From assembly GCF_000434895.1 (NCBI RefSeq), contig NZ_FR892797.1, forward strand, positions 1 to 9,211: a stretch of 9,211 bases of DNA, written 5' to 3'. Of this stretch, positions 1 through 5,715 are shown piece by piece. Below the pieces are notes generated by a model. The model had not been told where the DNA came from. It searched no databases and worked only from the letters and a program-made list of their open reading frames with translations. Positions within the stretch are counted from its first letter, which is position 1, and each line of letters opens with the position of its first letter. Made by a program: the position numbers and the translations under genes. The DNA comes from Phascolarctobacterium succinatutens CAG:287. Lineage in GTDB: Bacteria > Bacillota > Negativicutes > Acidaminococcales > Acidaminococcaceae.

Positions 1-18
1 TTCTTAATTTGTCCTTGA

Positions 19-162
19 CAAAGGGTACACTTTACCGAAGGCAAGGCAGAAGAAAAGACTGCAACCGCAAAGCGTCTTTTAAGTATGGGATTATCTGTAG
101 AGGATATTGCTAAGGCTACTTCACTTTCCGTTGAGCAGGTTGAAAAGATTAAGGCGGAATGA
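19..162 (+). pseudogene. C-terminal remnant of an Rpn/PD-(D/E)XK transposase-type nuclease
   Basis: The frame ending at the TGA at 160-162 encodes 47 residues after an in-frame TGA at 16-18. The visible tail runs EGKAEEKTATAKRLLSMGL and then SVEDIAKATSLSVEQVEKI. An EGKAE-rich linker followed by a short helix-turn-helix-like segment (MGLS-hydrophobic-EDIAKAT-LS) is characteristic of the C-terminus of Rpn-family recombination-promoting nucleases (PD-(D/E)XK nuclease family transposases). No ATG with a ribosome binding site precedes it: the only in-frame ATG, at 85, lies inside the tail. The six codons before the TGA do not resemble the family. I therefore read it as a truncated, dead copy, with the break somewhere in the first 35 bases. 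The catalytic domain lies outside the window or is lost. A frameshifted but otherwise intact gene further left cannot be excluded, because the window starts here. Confidence 0.55.
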
Positions 163-189
163 ATTTGATAAAGATTTTTTGCTTACAGT

Positions 190-223
190 AAAGGAGTTCT
201 CCCGCAGGGGAGAACTCCTTTTT
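190..223 (+). terminator. Rho-independent terminator
   Basis: A perfect 14-bp stem (190-203 with 208-221), containing GGAGTTCTCCC and its complement, closes a four-base GCAG loop and runs into a short T tract at 219-223. On the plus strand it would end the remnant gene at 162. On the minus strand the hairpin lies about 70 bases past the stop of the thioesterase gene. There its T tract is poorer (CCTTTACTG), but it is the only hairpin downstream of the CoA-transferase operon, so it may serve both directions. Confidence 0.8.
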
Positions 224-289
224 ACATTGTAACGAAAGCAGTTAAGCTGTTATGGTATATGTTTTATAGATTACCTGCGGAGCTGATAT

Positions 290-727
290 CTACCACTTTT
301 CCGGAATTCCGGGGAAGTCGGCAATCGTCAGCATACAGCAGCTGCCGGCGGCCAGCAATGTATCTGCATCAGTATCATATACATGAATCTGCATAGTAAT
401 CAACTGGTCATTATGCGAAACAACCTCAGCCTGTGCCTCTACCATTGCACCGGAAGGAGCGCCTTTGATGAAATCTACGGTCATCGATACCGTAACCACG
501 CGCTTGCCCATAGCAGCGCAGGCAATACCGGTGGCATTATCCACCAGTGTTGTAAGCAAGCCTCCGTGCAGCTTGCCGTGAAGGTTTGTGTGGATAGCAG
601 GGTCGATGCGCAGGCCTACTGCAGCTTTGCCGCAGCTGATGCTGTGAACCTTTATGCCGCAGTGCTGCATAAAAGCGTTATGCGTGTAGATATCTTTTAC
701 GCTTCGGATAATTTCTTCCGGTTGCAT
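290..727 (-). CDS. PaaI-family hotdog-fold acyl-CoA thioesterase
   Basis: The 145-residue protein has the length and single-domain build of PaaI/YbgC-type hotdog thioesterases, soluble enzymes that hydrolyse acyl-CoA to free acid and CoA. The signature is N48-L-H-G-K-L-H-G-G (HGG at 54-56) followed by D63 in LVDNATGIA. These are the Asn, His-Gly-Gly and acidic residue that form the active site at the start of the long hotdog helix. The strand TVSMTVDF (79-86) is also typical. There is no signal peptide or membrane segment. The ATG lies 3 bases past the stop of the MmgE/PrpD gene. Its ribosome binding site (GGAGG, about 736-740) sits inside the end of that gene, so translation is probably coupled. 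As last gene of the operon it could release the end product, or salvage CoA from a dead-end thioester. The substrate cannot be predicted from these motifs. Confidence 0.88.
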   Translation of the reverse strand: MQPEEIIRSVKDIYTHNAFMQHCGIKVHSISCGKAAVGLRIDPAIHTNLHGKLHGGLLTTLVDNATGIACAAMGKRVVTVSMTVDFIKGAPSGAMVEAQAEVVSHNDQLITMQIHVYDTDADTLLAAGSCCMLTIADFPGIPEKW

Positions 728-730
728 AAA

Positions 731-2101
731 TCATTCCTCCTTTAGACAGGCATCCAGCGCTTGGGCAACGTCGCTGCATTGCTCAAGGCTTGCTACCAAA
801 TTTTGTAAACGTAATGCCTTTGCTTCACCGTAAACAGGTACGGCAAGGCTTATAAACTTGGCGCAGAGCTCCTCCCAAGTCAGAGGATTTTCCGGATCTC
901 CCTTAGGATAATCAACCTGCATTGTAAGAGTTTGTCCGTTATACAGCTGAATTTCTACTCTGGAAGCCAGCTTGGAAGCATCTGCTGCATAAAGCTGTTC
1001 CATAGCCTCATCGCGGATAACCTCGATGCGCTGCATTAAATCCGTAAGCTCTTTGTTATGGATACATTCCTCGCTGAACTGCGCAATGCCTACTTCGCCG
1101 AACTTCAGCATAGCAGCGGAGCAATATTGAATACTGAATTTGCCGCCGTAGGGCGTTTGCGGCTGTGGATTATTGATCAGATAGTTGGTAATATCGTTGA
1201 CGTACAGCTTAATTTCAGCGATGTCCTCAGGCTGCAGAGAATGAGCCTTGCGCAGCTCCTGAATGGCGTAAAGAGCGGCGTGAGCATGCTTGCAGCAGGC
1301 GTAGGGCTTGAAGGAGTTGATGTCGATTTTCAGCTTGTCGGTGCTCATGTTTTCGGTAAGTTTCTCCAAGTGCGGCTCCTTGACCATGGCACGGCAGAAG
1401 CCCTTTTCGCCTTCTAAAATTTCACTGGCTGCAGTAAAGCCCTTCTGCGAAAGATAAGCGCTGAGGACGCCACTGTAGGAAGCCTTGCCTGTGTGCAGCG
1501 GCTTGCTCATGGCACCTTCTTTGAGAAATTCCCACAGGCCTGCTGCCTGAGTGCCGGCGCTGCCGTAGCACATCAAGGTCTGCTGTGCGTCAAGACCGAG
1601 GGCGTTGGCGGCAGCAGCACCGGCGGCGATGGTGCCTGCGGTACCGGTAGTATGCCAAAAGAAGTAGGATTCCGGGATAACCGCTTCGCCTACGCGACCG
1701 CTGGCTTCGTAGCCTGCACAAATTGCTGCGATGAGCTGCTTGCCGCTTTTGTGCTCCGCTTCGCAGACAGCCAGTGCGGGAGAAACAACAACGCAAGCCG
1801 GATGAATAATCGACGGGTTATGCAGGTCATCAAAGTCCAGACTGTGGGAAGCAGCACTGTTGATAAAGGCTGCGTTCAGGGCGCCGGCCTTTTTGGCAGG
1901 AAGGCTGCCGAAAATGTTCGCCTGCGGGGCATCTCCCTGAAGAATAACATCATGGATAATACGCACCGGCTTTTCCTGTGAACCGCGGATAGCAATCCCC
2001 AGCCAGTCCAGCAGACATTTTTTAGCCATTTCGATGCTGTGAGCAGAAAGCTTTTCGTAGCACAATTCTGCGGTAAATTTTGCTAATGCTTTAGTTGTCA
2101 T
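731..2101 (-). CDS. MmgE/PrpD-family lyase (2-methylcitrate dehydratase / cis-aconitate decarboxylase superfamily)
   Basis: This 456-residue protein has the full family length and belongs to MmgE/PrpD. That family includes 2-methylcitrate dehydratase, cis-aconitate decarboxylase (IRG1/CAD) and iminodisuccinate epimerase. Family signatures run in order: LLDWLGIAI (31-38), SHSLDFDD (85-92), H100-P101, FWHTTGTAG (148-156), MSKPLHTGKAS (198-208), FKPYACCKHAH (264-274) and KFSIQY (321-326). By alignment from memory with IRG1, the basic or acid-base residues correspond to H100, H150, K200 and K265, all present. The Thr that follows DFDD in IRG1 is Leu93 here, and the spacing to the His-Pro is one residue longer, so the substrate is probably not simply cis-aconitate. 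Neither prpB nor prpC is nearby, which argues against a methylcitrate cycle. The start codon gives the normal N-terminus; its ribosome binding site (GGCAGG, 9 bases upstream) is weaker than those of its neighbours. It lies 78 bases after the mutase and 3 bases before the thioesterase. The exact reaction is unknown. Confidence 0.85.
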   Translation of the reverse strand: MTTKALAKFTAELCYEKLSAHSIEMAKKCLLDWLGIAIRGSQEKPVRIIHDVILQGDAPQANIFGSLPAKKAGALNAAFINSAASHSLDFDDLHNPSIIHPACVVVSPALAVCEAEHKSGKQLIAAICAGYEASGRVGEAVIPESYFFWHTTGTAGTIAAGAAAANALGLDAQQTLMCYGSAGTQAAGLWEFLKEGAMSKPLHTGKASYSGVLSAYLSQKGFTAASEILEGEKGFCRAMVKEPHLEKLTENMSTDKLKIDINSFKPYACCKHAHAALYAIQELRKAHSLQPEDIAEIKLYVNDITNYLINNPQPQTPYGGKFSIQYCSAAMLKFGEVGIAQFSEECIHNKELTDLMQRIEVIRDEAMEQLYAADASKLASRVEIQLYNGQTLTMQVDYPKGDPENPLTWEELCAKFISLAVPVYGEAKALRLQNLVASLEQCSDVAQALDACLKEE

Positions 2102-2179
2102 TGTTAATACCTGCCTTTGCTTTAATTTTAACTATTGCCATGGTATTCGCCAAATGCAACGTAAACACCTGCCTTAGCC
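2102..2179 (-). other. Mutase-MmgE/PrpD intergenic spacer with a possible remnant of a mutase C-terminus
   Basis: This 78-base gap is the only sizeable gap inside an otherwise tightly packed operon. Read on the minus strand in a frame other than that of the mutase, it encodes KAGVYVAFGEYHGNS and then a TAA at 2128-2130. This resembles the mutase C-terminus CGVLREVFGEYQQGG. The DNA echoes it too: the plus-strand stretch from 2141 (TGGTATTCGCC) matches that from 2202 (TGGTATTCTCC), with about 15 of 21 bases the same. An AAGGCAGGT motif also occurs twice on the minus strand, the second copy serving as the weak ribosome binding site of the next gene. No terminator hairpin is seen, so read-through is expected. 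The remnant interpretation is tentative because the match is short. Confidence 0.35.
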
Positions 2180-3835
2180 TTAAAACAAATTACCTCCCTG
2201 CTGGTATTCTCCGAAAACCTCGCGCAGTACGCCGCAGATTTCGCCTAAGGTTGCATAGGTTTTAATAGCATCAATCAGATAAGGCATAAGGTTAGCTTCA
2301 CACTTGGCAGCTTCCTTCAGAGCTTTCAGGGAAGCATCTACTGCTTGCTGGTCACGGTGAGCCTTCATTTCATTTACACTGGCAATCTGACGTTCCGCAA
2401 CGCTTAAATCTGCCGTAATAATATCATTTGTTTTGACAGCCTTATTGTCTGCAAATTTGTTGACGCCGATGACTGTACGCTTGCCTTTTTCAATATCTGT
2501 CTGATATTCGTAGGCATGGGCAGCCATTTCACCTTGCATATAGCCTTGTTCGATAGCAGCAACCGCACCGCCCATGGCATCAATTTTTTGGATGTATTCA
2601 TAAGCTTCTTTTTCGAATTTGTCAGTGAGTGCTTCAACATAATAGGAACCGGCCATTGGGTCGATTGTGTCGGCAACACCGCTTTCGTAAGCGATGAGCT
2701 GTTGGGTGCGCAGTGCAAGCGTTGCACTTTCTTCCGTAGGGAGGGCAATGGCTTCGTCATAAGCGCAGCAGGCCATCGACTGAATGCCTGCAAGTACAGC
2801 GGACATAGCCTGCCAGGTAATGCGGGCAACGTTGTTCAAAGGCTGCTGTGCTGTCAGCACGCTGCCTGCGGTATGAACGTGTACGCGCAGCATCTGTGCC
2901 TTGGGAACGGTGGCTCCGTAACGCTCTTTCATGATGCGTGCCCACAAGCGGCGGGCAGCGCGGAATTTGGCTATTTCAGAGAAGAAATTAAGGCCTGCGG
3001 TAAAAATCCAGCTGATACCGGGAGCAAAATCATCAACCTTTTGGCCTGCTTTGATTGCAGCATCAATATAGGCCATGGCATTAGCGAAGGCAAAAGCGAT
3101 TTCCTGTACCTCGGAAGCACCTGCTTCGCGAATGTGATAAGCGCCAACGCTGATAGTATTCCATTTGGGGATATTCTGCGAGCAATAAGCAAAGGTATCT
3201 GTAATCAGGCGCATGGAAGGACGTGGCGGGAAGATATAGGTTCCGCGAGCGATATATTCCTTGAGAATATCGTTTTGAATAGTGCCCTTCAGCTGCTCCG
3301 GTTTTACGCCCTGCTTTTCGGCAACAGCTACATACATTGCCAGAAGTACGGCTGCCGGACCGTTGATGGTCATCGAGGTGCTGACCTTGTCCAGGGGAAT
3401 GCCTTCAAAAAGCTTTTCCATGTCAGCGAGAGAATCAATAGCTACGCCAACCTTGCCGACTTCGCCTTCGGATAACGGTGCGTCGCTGTCCAGACCGATT
3501 TGTGTCGGTAAATCCATAGCTACGGAAAGACCGGTTTGGCCTGCCTGTAGCAGATATTTGTAACGGGCATTTGTTTCTTCGGCAGTGGCAAAGCCTGCAT
3601 AAGCACGCATAGTCCACAGGCGGCCTCTGTACATTGTGGGCTGTACGCCACGGGTGAAGGGATACTGACCGGGAAAGCCGAGTTTACTGTTATAATCAAA
3701 ATTTTCATCGATATCTAAGGGTGTATATAAGCGCTTTTCGCTTAAATGCTGCCGTTCAGGGAATTTTGCGATTGCCTTGGCAACCTTGGCATCATAGGCA
3801 TCTAAGCTAAGCTGTAAATCTTCTCGTGTAGTCAT
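2180..3835 (-). CDS. Adenosylcobalamin-dependent acyl-CoA mutase large (catalytic) subunit, methylmalonyl-CoA mutase family, atypical cofactor pocket
   Basis: The 551 residues cover only the substrate-binding TIM-barrel half of the family. The chain ends at FGEYQQGG and carries no C-terminal B12-binding domain (no DxHxxG). It is thus built like IcmA, HcmA or archaeal MCM large chains and needs a separate cobalamin subunit. Family hallmarks are TRGVQPTMYRGR (61-72), AYAGFATAEETN (78-89), GLSVAMDLPTQ (102-112), GTIQNDILKEY (184-194), YHIREAGA (233-240) and LTAQQP (327-332). Mapped onto P. shermanii MCM from memory, M78, R82, Y89, R207 and H244 are kept as M68, R72, Y79, R197 and H234. The Tyr/Arg pair binds the substrate carboxylate in MCM, whereas isobutyryl-CoA mutase has Phe/Gln there, so a carboxyl-bearing acyl-CoA is likely. 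Odd features: the LHTN loop is M354-A-C-C357, Gln330 is H321, Arg283 is G273 and SGYH is GAYH. The gene begins inside the CoA-transferase gene, with AGGAGG 9 bases before the ATG. Family assignment is firm; the reaction is open. Confidence 0.85.
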   Translation of the reverse strand: MTTREDLQLSLDAYDAKVAKAIAKFPERQHLSEKRLYTPLDIDENFDYNSKLGFPGQYPFTRGVQPTMYRGRLWTMRAYAGFATAEETNARYKYLLQAGQTGLSVAMDLPTQIGLDSDAPLSEGEVGKVGVAIDSLADMEKLFEGIPLDKVSTSMTINGPAAVLLAMYVAVAEKQGVKPEQLKGTIQNDILKEYIARGTYIFPPRPSMRLITDTFAYCSQNIPKWNTISVGAYHIREAGASEVQEIAFAFANAMAYIDAAIKAGQKVDDFAPGISWIFTAGLNFFSEIAKFRAARRLWARIMKERYGATVPKAQMLRVHVHTAGSVLTAQQPLNNVARITWQAMSAVLAGIQSMACCAYDEAIALPTEESATLALRTQQLIAYESGVADTIDPMAGSYYVEALTDKFEKEAYEYIQKIDAMGGAVAAIEQGYMQGEMAAHAYEYQTDIEKGKRTVIGVNKFADNKAVKTNDIITADLSVAERQIASVNEMKAHRDQQAVDASLKALKEAAKCEANLMPYLIDAIKTYATLGEICGVLREVFGEYQQGGNLF

Positions 3836-5357
3836 AATGCTCTTCCTCCTTGGATTGCTCTTTCATCGTGCCTGTTTTTTCTAACGCTATGTGCATGTCG
3901 AAGGCATGTTCCAAATCAACAGGCTCATGGCCGTTTTTTCTTTGCGCCATTTTCAGGTAATCATAAAGCTGTTCCCTGAAATCGGGGTGGGCGCATTTTT
4001 CGATAATCAGTTTGGCCCGTTTTAGAGGACTCAGACCGCGGATATCGGCTACACCCTGCTCGGTAATAAAAATCATCGTATCATGTTCGGTATGATCTGC
4101 GTGTGAAACCATGGGAACTACGCTCGAGATATTACCGCCTTTGGCAGTTGACGGGGTGGAGAATATTGTCAGGTAACCGTTGCGCATATAATCTCCGCTG
4201 CCGCCGATACCATTCATCATACGGTTGCCCATAACATGGGTAGAATTTGCCTGACCGTAAATATCAAATTCAAGCGGTGTATTCATGGAGATAACGCCGA
4301 GGCGGCGGATGACCTCCGGATTATTGCTGATGTCGAGCGGACGCAGAACAATGCGGTTACGGTAGAGCTCGGGATTTTCTTTATACATCTCCCAAACTGT
4401 CGGCGATGGGGTGAAGGCACAGCCGGAGGCCTGGGTGACTTTACCGCATTTTATCAGCTTAAAAACAGAATCTTGCAAAATCTCCGAGTACATAGTAAGA
4501 TTATCAAATTTAGATTCTGCCAAACCCATTAATACAGCATTGGCTATGCTTCCTACGCCGGACTGCAACGGCAGCATTTGCTGCGGCAGACGGCCGTGAC
4601 GCTGCTCGTGCTCCAAAAAATCAACCAGGTTAGCGGCAATTTTTTTGCTTGCTTCATCAGGAGCGCTTAAATTGCGTACATGGTCGACAATGTCTGATTC
4701 GACGATGCAGGTAATTCTGTCAAGTCCGCAGCTTACATAAGGAGAACCGATGCGGTCACCGACATGATAAATAGGGATTTCGGTGCGCTCAGGTGGTTTG
4801 CTGCAGATGTAAATATCGTGCATTCCCTCCAGCGTCAGCGGGATAGATGTGTTGACCTCAACAATAATTTTTTTTGCATGCTTTACAAGCATAGGCGTGT
4901 TGCCGACACCAGAACCGAGAACAATGCTGCCGTCTGCATTGATAGCAGCGGCTTCAACGATTGCAACATCAACATCGCCGTAAAAGCCGTAGTCGATTTG
5001 TTGGGCAAAGTGGCTTAAATGCTGATCAATATAGGTTACGCTGCCGGTGTTGATCTGGCGGCTGAGTGTTTTGTTGGAGGCTGCATAATAAGGCATGCGT
5101 CCGCTGATACCGCCGACTTCGGCAAGTGCTTCTTCGATTTCCGGTCCGACGGAAGCACCGCTCCAAATATTGATACGGCATTTTTTGCCGGCCTTGATGG
5201 CTTTAGCGAGAGCAAGTGTGGTTTTCTTAGGATAGCCAGAGGGGGTGAAGCCGCTGACATCGACATTCATACCATCGGTAATCAGTGTGGCTGCTTCGTC
5301 CGCGCTGACTATTTTGTCAAATAGGCAGGGGGTGCGCAAACGTGTTGCATCCAGCAT
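3807..5357 (-). CDS. Class I acetyl-CoA hydrolase/transferase family CoA-transferase (succinate/propionate type, YgfH-like)
   Basis: The 516-residue protein has the length and both halves of the acetyl-CoA hydrolase/transferase family, and most resembles the succinate CoA-transferase branch (E. coli YgfH/ScpC, Acetobacter AarC). These enzymes swap CoA between acyl-CoA and a free acid through a glutamyl-CoA intermediate. The catalytic Glu is most likely E292 in MYSEILQDS (289-297), matching AarC Glu294. Other signatures are GSGVGNTPMLV (148-158), LQSGVGSIANAV (264-275), GNRMMNGIGGSGDY (377-390), TPSTAKGGNISSVVPMVSH (401-419), TEQGVADIRGLSP (432-444) and CAHPDFR (455-461). The protein is cytosolic, with no signal peptide. 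It is the promoter-proximal gene of the operon, with AGAGG about 9 bases before the ATG. Its last 29 bases overlap the mutase gene, and the mutase ribosome binding site is read as Ser-Lys-Glu-Glu in its tail. It probably activates the pathway's acid using acetyl-, propionyl- or succinyl-CoA. The partner acids cannot be fixed from sequence. Confidence 0.9.
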   Translation of the reverse strand: MLDATRLRTPCLFDKIVSADEAATLITDGMNVDVSGFTPSGYPKKTTLALAKAIKAGKKCRINIWSGASVGPEIEEALAEVGGISGRMPYYAASNKTLSRQINTGSVTYIDQHLSHFAQQIDYGFYGDVDVAIVEAAAINADGSIVLGSGVGNTPMLVKHAKKIIVEVNTSIPLTLEGMHDIYICSKPPERTEIPIYHVGDRIGSPYVSCGLDRITCIVESDIVDHVRNLSAPDEASKKIAANLVDFLEHEQRHGRLPQQMLPLQSGVGSIANAVLMGLAESKFDNLTMYSEILQDSVFKLIKCGKVTQASGCAFTPSPTVWEMYKENPELYRNRIVLRPLDISNNPEVIRRLGVISMNTPLEFDIYGQANSTHVMGNRMMNGIGGSGDYMRNGYLTIFSTPSTAKGGNISSVVPMVSHADHTEHDTMIFITEQGVADIRGLSPLKRAKLIIEKCAHPDFREQLYDYLKMAQRKNGHEPVDLEHAFDMHIALEKTGTMKEQSKEEEHYDYTRRFTA

Positions 5358-5380
5358 TTCAAAAACCTCTTTTCTTTTTT

Positions 5381-5390
5381 GGAAATTTCC
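5381..5390. repeat. 10-bp palindrome GGAAATTTCC in the operon leader
   Basis: This perfect palindrome lies between the candidate start of transcription (about 5396) and the ribosome binding site (about 5366-5371) of the CoA-transferase gene. It could be a protein-binding site that blocks transcription or a weak leader hairpin. A chance palindrome in AT-rich DNA is also possible. Confidence 0.3.
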
Positions 5391-5402
5391 TTATCTGCTT
5401 AC

Positions 5403-5431
5403 AGTTTAAATCTATCAACATATAAAGTAAA
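5403..5431 (-). promoter_or_regulatory. Candidate sigma-A-type promoter of the CoA-transferase operon
   Basis: On the minus strand, TTTACT (5431-5426) and TAAACT (5408-5403) are separated by exactly 17 bases, with 4 of 6 matches to consensus in each box. Transcription would start near 5396 and leave a leader of about 38 bases. The weak boxes would fit an activated promoter. Other hexamers in this AT-rich DNA could also serve, so this is only the best-spaced candidate. Confidence 0.4.
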
Positions 5432-5592
5432 ATACGGAAAATACATTTTACATATAAAAAATATATATACGTTAACTCGTTCTTTGATGCGGGAACAGGA
5501 TAATTCATGATATATAGTTGTCTGTTTTTAGAAAAAAACGAAAAACTTATGCTTTTATTCCTAATCACTTATAAAAATAATCTATTGGAGTT

Positions 5593-5609
5593 ATATGCGT
5601 TTTGCATAT
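5593..5609. promoter_or_regulatory. Candidate LysR-type operator, inverted repeat ATATGC-N5-GCATAT
   Basis: A perfect 6-bp inverted repeat with a 5-base spacer (GTTTT) contains the T-N11-A arrangement of LysR boxes (T5594 to A5606). It sits about 70 bases upstream of the -10 box of the LysR gene and about 160 bases upstream of the operon's candidate -35. It is the most symmetrical site in the divergent region. Binding by the adjacent LysR protein is inferred from position and symmetry. Confidence 0.45.
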
Positions 5610-5678
5610 GCTGTCATTGGTTTTATGAAAAATTTAATTTTAAAAACTAAAAATGTACTCAGAAATATTGCTGTATAG

Positions 5679-5684
5679 TATAAT
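5679..5684 (+). promoter_or_regulatory. -10 element of the LysR gene promoter
   Basis: A perfect TATAAT at 5679-5684 is followed, about 16 bases later, by the ribosome binding site AAAGGAG (5701-5707) and the ATG at 5716. No good -35 box lies 16-18 bases upstream (TACTCA at 5656-5661 is the closest), so this promoter may need help or be weak, as is common for autoregulated LysR genes. Its position also shows that the ATG at 5653 is upstream of the transcription start. Confidence 0.55.
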
Positions 5685-5715
5685 AAAGGCAGAGAGAAGT
5701 AAAGGAGAACCCTAT

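Larger units (their letters stand above)
5358..5715. promoter_or_regulatory. Divergent AT-rich control region between the CoA-transferase operon and the LysR gene
   Basis: This 358-base stretch has no credible gene. It is far more AT-rich than its surroundings, with runs such as AAAAAATATATATAC near 5456-5470 and several A and T tracts that could bend DNA. It separates two divergent transcription units, the usual arrangement for a LysR-type regulator and its target operon. It contains a candidate promoter for each direction, a perfect 6-5-6 inverted repeat at 5593-5609, and a GGAAATTTCC palindrome close to the operon start. I see no riboswitch-like fold or terminator in the leaders, which look short on both sides. 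Confidence 0.7.

Noticed and set aside
731..2101. Naming the MmgE/PrpD protein prpD (2-methylcitrate dehydratase)
   Set aside because: Methylcitrate synthase and lyase genes are absent, and the family is too diverse in function to assign from motifs alone.
2091..2141. 16-codon frame (MAIVKIKAKAGINNDN) overlapping the start of the MmgE/PrpD gene, considered as a leader peptide
   Set aside because: It has no ribosome binding site and is too short to separate from chance; its overlap with the next start is noted only as part of the spacer.
2516..3475. 319-codon open frame on the plus strand
   Set aside because: It is antisense to the mutase gene, whose protein matches a known family along its whole length. 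The translation has no recognisable domain, and long antisense frames are common opposite such genes.
2180..3835. Calling the mutase an isobutyryl-CoA or 2-hydroxyisobutyryl-CoA mutase because it lacks a fused B12 domain
   Set aside because: Those enzymes replace the Tyr89/Arg207 pair (Phe/Gln in isobutyryl-CoA mutase); this protein keeps Tyr79 and Arg197, so a split chain alone does not support that assignment.
5359..5568. 69-codon open frame on the minus strand just upstream of the CoA-transferase gene
   Set aside because: It lies wholly in AT-rich promoter DNA, has low-complexity Lys/Ile/Tyr/Phe content, no convincing ribosome binding site, and covers the candidate promoter.
5653..5715. 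Upstream in-frame ATG that would extend the LysR protein by 21 residues
   Set aside because: It precedes the TATAAT box, lacks a ribosome binding site and adds residues foreign to the family; the ATG at 5716 has AAAGGAG and gives the standard N-terminus.
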